64,000 nucleotides of DNA from Candidatus Krumholzibacteriota bacterium. GTDB taxonomy: Bacteria > Krumholzibacteriota > Krumholzibacteriia > Krumholzibacteriales > WJIX01. Below, in pieces: positions 61,042-64,000 of this stretch. Every line of letters begins with the position of its first letter. Positions within the stretch are counted from its first letter, which is position 1. The notes below the pieces were generated by a model. It was not told where the DNA came from. It saw only the letters and a program-made list of their open reading frames with translations, and did no database searches. The DNA is taken from NCBI GenBank assembly GCA_034520215.1, contig JAXHNR010000001.1:858560-922559 (forward strand). Direction: 5' to 3'. The position numbers and the translations under genes are program-made.

Positions 61042-61671
61042 ATGGCAGGTATTTCGCGCGGTGATTTTACGGTCCCGAACTTTCTTACAGTTTTAAGGAT
61101 AATGGCAGCTCTTTTTGCCGCTGTTTTATTTATTATGGAAAGGGAAGAGGGGATTGCTGCTTTAATGTGTATAGGAGCCGGTATTCTTGATTACTTTGAT
61201 GGATGGTACGCGAGGAAATTTCATCAAAAATCAAAGCTTGGCGCTCATCTGGACCCCTTCGCTGATAAGGTTTTGATATCTGTAATATTTATTTTTATTG
61301 CCCTGGAGCTTCGCTGGCTGTGGTTTTCACTTTTCGTTTCTATAATTCTACTTAGAGAGCTGACTATTACTGCTTACCGAAGAATAATAAGAAAAAGATA
61401 CGGAAGATTCATAAAAGCCAACATCTTTGGTAAAATTAAAACAACTGTGCAGTCCATTGTGGGCGACGCGATGTTGTTTTGCATTTTTGTTATTGGAGCG
61501 GATCCTTCAAGTCACAGTAAAGTGATATTTATTGCAATGTTGATTACACTTTTTGTTACAGTTGATTCAGGTTTCCGGTATATTCTTCCCAGCTGTCCGG
61601 ACGGTAAGAAAAAATCGTTGACTGAAAGGATATATCAATGGATTCTTGGTTTAGGAGAGAGCAAGGTCTGA
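61042..61671 (+). CDS. CDP-alcohol phosphatidyltransferase (PgsA-like)
   Basis: The catalytic signature D-G-x2-A-R-x8-G-x3-D-x3-D is seen in DYFDGWYARKFHQKSKLG and AHLDPFADK. About five membrane helices. It opens FTVPNFLTVLRIMAALFAA, typical of phosphatidylglycerophosphate synthase, which makes PGP from CDP-diacylglycerol and glycerol 3-phosphate. 209 aa; a different polar head group cannot be excluded. Confidence 0.88.
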   Translation: MAGISRGDFTVPNFLTVLRIMAALFAAVLFIMEREEGIAALMCIGAGILDYFDGWYARKFHQKSKLGAHLDPFADKVLISVIFIFIALELRWLWFSLFVSIILLRELTITAYRRIIRKRYGRFIKANIFGKIKTTVQSIVGDAMLFCIFVIGADPSSHSKVIFIAMLITLFVTVDSGFRYILPSCPDGKKKSLTERIYQWILGLGESKV

Positions 61672-61705
61672 AAGTTAGATCTAATAGCTAGCGGGAGGTT
61701 ATATT

Positions 61706-62230
61706 TTGGATTTTTATGAAACTGTGAAAAACAGGGTAAGCACAAGAAAGTACAAATCGGATCCGGTATCGGATGAAATTCTAAAGAGAATACTCGAAGC
61801 CGCCAGGCTCGCTCCATCGGGCAAGAACGGTCAGCCCTGGAGGTTTATAATTGTAAGAGATGATGAGGCTAGAAAGAAACTTGTTGAAGCCTGCAAAGGC
61901 CAAAGGTTCATATACGAAGCTCCCGTAACAGTCGTAGCCTGCGGTTATGAAAGCAAAGCTTATAATAAGATGGGAGGCTACTGGAACAGTCTGCCTGTCG
62001 ATATCGGCATATCCTTAGAACACTTAATGCTTGCCGCTGAAGTTGAGGGTCTCGGAACATGCTGGATAGGGGCTTTTATAGAGGAAGATGTAAGAGACTT
62101 GCTTGATATACCTGAAGAAGTAAAAATTGTCGCGCTTACACCTCTTGGATATCCTGATTGCGAAAAAAGCTTTAACTCCAGAAAAAGCCTGGATGAAATT
62201 GTGATGTATGATAAGTGGCAGGATGAATAA
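61706..62230 (+). CDS. Nitroreductase family FMN oxidoreductase
   Basis: The 174-aa protein reads VKNRVSTRKYKSDPVSDE and RLAPSGKNGQPWRFIIV, the FMN-binding start of the nitroreductase fold. GLGTCWIGAF and PLGYPD follow as usual. TTG start at 61706 with GGGAGG upstream. Substrate not predictable. Confidence 0.9.
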   Translation: MDFYETVKNRVSTRKYKSDPVSDEILKRILEAARLAPSGKNGQPWRFIIVRDDEARKKLVEACKGQRFIYEAPVTVVACGYESKAYNKMGGYWNSLPVDIGISLEHLMLAAEVEGLGTCWIGAFIEEDVRDLLDIPEEVKIVALTPLGYPDCEKSFNSRKSLDEIVMYDKWQDE

Positions 62231-62377
62231 CTTAAATCCAGCTATTCACCATATATGAATATCTGATCAAAATGAGATTGTCAAATGACCGTTTGTTCTG
62301 TTATGTAATCTAATTGGTATTTTTTTTGCACCTATTCTGAATAACTACTGTAAAATCAAGTAAAACGAAAGATTCAA

Positions 62378-63826
62378 ATGATTGATAAATCTGTTAAATC
62401 GGTTCCCGAAGGTTTACGCAAGCTCGAACAGTTTGTGTTTGGAATATCAGATCTTCTTTTTCAGGTCAGATTATATCCGCCCGGTCATGATTTCACCCAG
62501 AAACTATACAGAAAGATGCATCTGAATTTACAAGCCATTATTGGAAGAAGTCCCAATATAGTATTCAGAGTTATAGGTGGTTCAATATACTATATGAATT
62601 TCAGAATTGATGTTGAGAAAAGATATTGTAAAGGGATCAATTTATTCAGAGAAGCGATTGAAAAGATGTCGATCCGTGAGATTGAGATCAAAGCTGATAT
62701 AGAGAAAGGAGAGATAAAGGCGTTCTTGGAAATCTGTCTAGCGGCTGTGGAAAGAGATAAATACGCGGATTTAGGCAGTAAATGGAGGGCCATACGCAAT
62801 ATTAAAATAAGAAACATAAATAAGAAGAGAGTCATTGTGCCTGATAAAACTGTATCATACGCCTATTTTGGAAAGATGGATGCGGATGACTGTAATACGG
62901 GAGTTGAGGTAAAGGGTAAGATAGGAGAAGTTCTAACTAAATTGAATAAATTGGAATCATCCCAGAGAAGGGTAGCAGGAAAGAAAGTATTGGAACTTAT
63001 AAGCGAGTTCGACAAAGATTATTATGCTATTCTTCTACTTAAATCTCTTAAATCCTTCGATACTTACACATTTAATCATTCTGTGAATGTAGCTGTTATT
63101 TCAGCAGCGATTGCTTCGCGGGCAGGGTATTCTGAAGATGTGATCAGCACTATAGGACTCGCCGGTTTGCTGCACGATGTAGGGAAGCTGTGTATCCCAA
63201 GAGATATTCTTCACAAACCCGGAGGATTGACGCCTACAGAGTGGCTGTATGTGAAGAGGCATCCGGCTGAAGGAGCCAAAATATTAAGAGAAGAAGGCGG
63301 TTGTTCGTATGTTCAGAGGGTGGCTTATGAACATCACATCGGCTACAATATGAGCGGTTATCCAAATGTAGGGAAAAATCGGAAACTACTGGATGCTTCT
63401 TTCATAGTGCAAATAGCTGATACATATGACGCGCTAACCACTAAAAGGCCCTATAGAAAACAATTGAATCCCTTCGAGGCAGTTAGATCCATGCAGAATA
63501 TGCGGGGAGAACAGTTCCATCCTCATTTTATGGATCTATTTATGACTGTACTTGGAAATTTGCCGATTGGAAAACTAGTCCAACTTGATAATGATGAGAC
63601 GGCGGTTATTGTAGATACAGATGACGGTACCGGTAATTTCCCGAGCGTTCGAGTTATTAGGGATTCAAACGGATTTGAAGTAAGTAAAAATACTTTAATC
63701 GATTTAAACGAAAAAAACCCGAACACGGGAAAATACTCCCGATCGATAAAGAATGTCTTAGATACCCCTTTCAGGGATATAGATATAGGTAAATACACAC
63801 ATGGGAAAAAATCATATCAGCCTTAA
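62378..63826 (+). CDS. HD-GYP domain protein, putative cyclic-di-GMP phosphodiesterase
   Basis: The N-terminal half (residues 1-220) is an unrecognised domain. The C-terminal HD-GYP domain has HSVNVAV, GLLHDVGKL (HD), KRHPAEGAKIL, YEHHIGYNMSGYP and IADTYDALTTKRPYR. The GYP triplet is SGYP and the preceding GxN element is kept. It has no membrane segment and no receiver domain. 482 aa. It probably degrades cyclic-di-GMP. The last 174 nt of the window (63827-64000) hold no recognisable gene. Confidence 0.9.
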   Translation: MIDKSVKSVPEGLRKLEQFVFGISDLLFQVRLYPPGHDFTQKLYRKMHLNLQAIIGRSPNIVFRVIGGSIYYMNFRIDVEKRYCKGINLFREAIEKMSIREIEIKADIEKGEIKAFLEICLAAVERDKYADLGSKWRAIRNIKIRNINKKRVIVPDKTVSYAYFGKMDADDCNTGVEVKGKIGEVLTKLNKLESSQRRVAGKKVLELISEFDKDYYAILLLKSLKSFDTYTFNHSVNVAVISAAIASRAGYSEDVISTIGLAGLLHDVGKLCIPRDILHKPGGLTPTEWLYVKRHPAEGAKILREEGGCSYVQRVAYEHHIGYNMSGYPNVGKNRKLLDASFIVQIADTYDALTTKRPYRKQLNPFEAVRSMQNMRGEQFHPHFMDLFMTVLGNLPIGKLVQLDNDETAVIVDTDDGTGNFPSVRVIRDSNGFEVSKNTLIDLNEKNPNTGKYSRSIKNVLDTPFRDIDIGKYTHGKKSYQP

Positions 63827-64000
63827 TATAAAAGGCTAAAAGATTTTTCGATGTGCGGAGTTGTCGAACAAATTATTTTCTATATCTTATTCGGTAATCC
63901 TATCTGTTCTATCCGGCCGAAGATAGAGCAGGTGAACGCAATATCTTCAAGGGTTGTATGGATGATCAATTCAATCGATTTTGATTTATGAACCGGGCTG

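Overview
The window looks like a chromosomal segment of an uncultivated Gram-negative-type bacterium, possibly of the FCB/Krumholzibacteriota-Latescibacterota kind; this placement is a weak inference. Evidence: bacterial tig-clpP-clpX-lon operon, purA, bacterial tRNAs, Shine-Dalgarno sites, a TonB-like protein and a lipoprotein (outer membrane likely), a K+-type membrane pyrophosphatase, and several secreted proteins ending in a shared C-terminal W-G-x-x-K-S motif. No rRNA and no CRISPR array were seen.

Layout. 1-13.5 kb is ordinary housekeeping: a 5'-truncated enoyl-CoA hydratase, tRNA-Leu, the tig-clpP-clpX-lon proteostasis operon, a class V aminotransferase, a small secreted CxxCH/Ca-repeat protein, purA, tRNA-Lys, a DnaE-like protein that has lost the polymerase aspartates, and tRNA-Glu. 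At 13.6 kb a XerC/D-type tyrosine recombinase heads a long integron-like cassette array (about 14.7-34.1 kb). The array has one-gene or two-gene modules, almost all on the + strand, separated by palindromic attC-like sites whose outer ends read RYYYAAC...GTTRRRY (best example GCCTAAC...GTTGGGC at 24300-24393). Cargo is defence- and toxin-antitoxin-rich: PD-(D/E)XK nucleases, Mrr, BrnTA, AbrB-PIN, a putative ADP-ribosyltransferase-like toxin pair, XRE-ImmA/DUF4411, ORF6N, HigBA, VapBC, plus cupin, DUF169-ferredoxin, CPBP protease and LapA-like genes. Several cassette genes are decaying (frameshifts in brnT, ferredoxin and ORF6N; deletion in higB), and several attC sites are collapsed.

Inside the array sits a GC-rich, mostly minus-strand block (28.7-32.5 kb) unlike its surroundings: a FecCD-type ABC importer (ATPase, permease, binding protein, a tiny CxxC protein and a clipped remnant of a second permease) divergent from nikR. 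It looks transferred, probably from an archaeon, and would supply nickel.

35.6-46.8 kb is a complete bidirectional group 3b-type [NiFe] hydrogenase locus (four subunits, endopeptidase, hypA-B-F-C-D-E, DUF89). It is the obvious consumer of imported nickel. 47-64 kb returns to chromosome: a lipoprotein metallopeptidase candidate, hppA, ychF, archease-rtcB RNA repair, an O6-alkylguanine transferase, the threonine-to-glycine pair (SDR threonine dehydrogenase and kbl), secreted proteins including two tandem paralogues with the C-terminal motif, a TonB-like protein, pgsA-like, a nitroreductase and an HD-GYP protein.

The points most likely to be new are the C-terminal W-G-x-x-K-S tag with a shared promoter form, the integron headed by a recombinase without the IntI insertion and preceded by 40-nt direct repeats, the clamp-motif-bearing inactive DnaE paralogue, and the archaeal-like nickel block captured in the cassette array.
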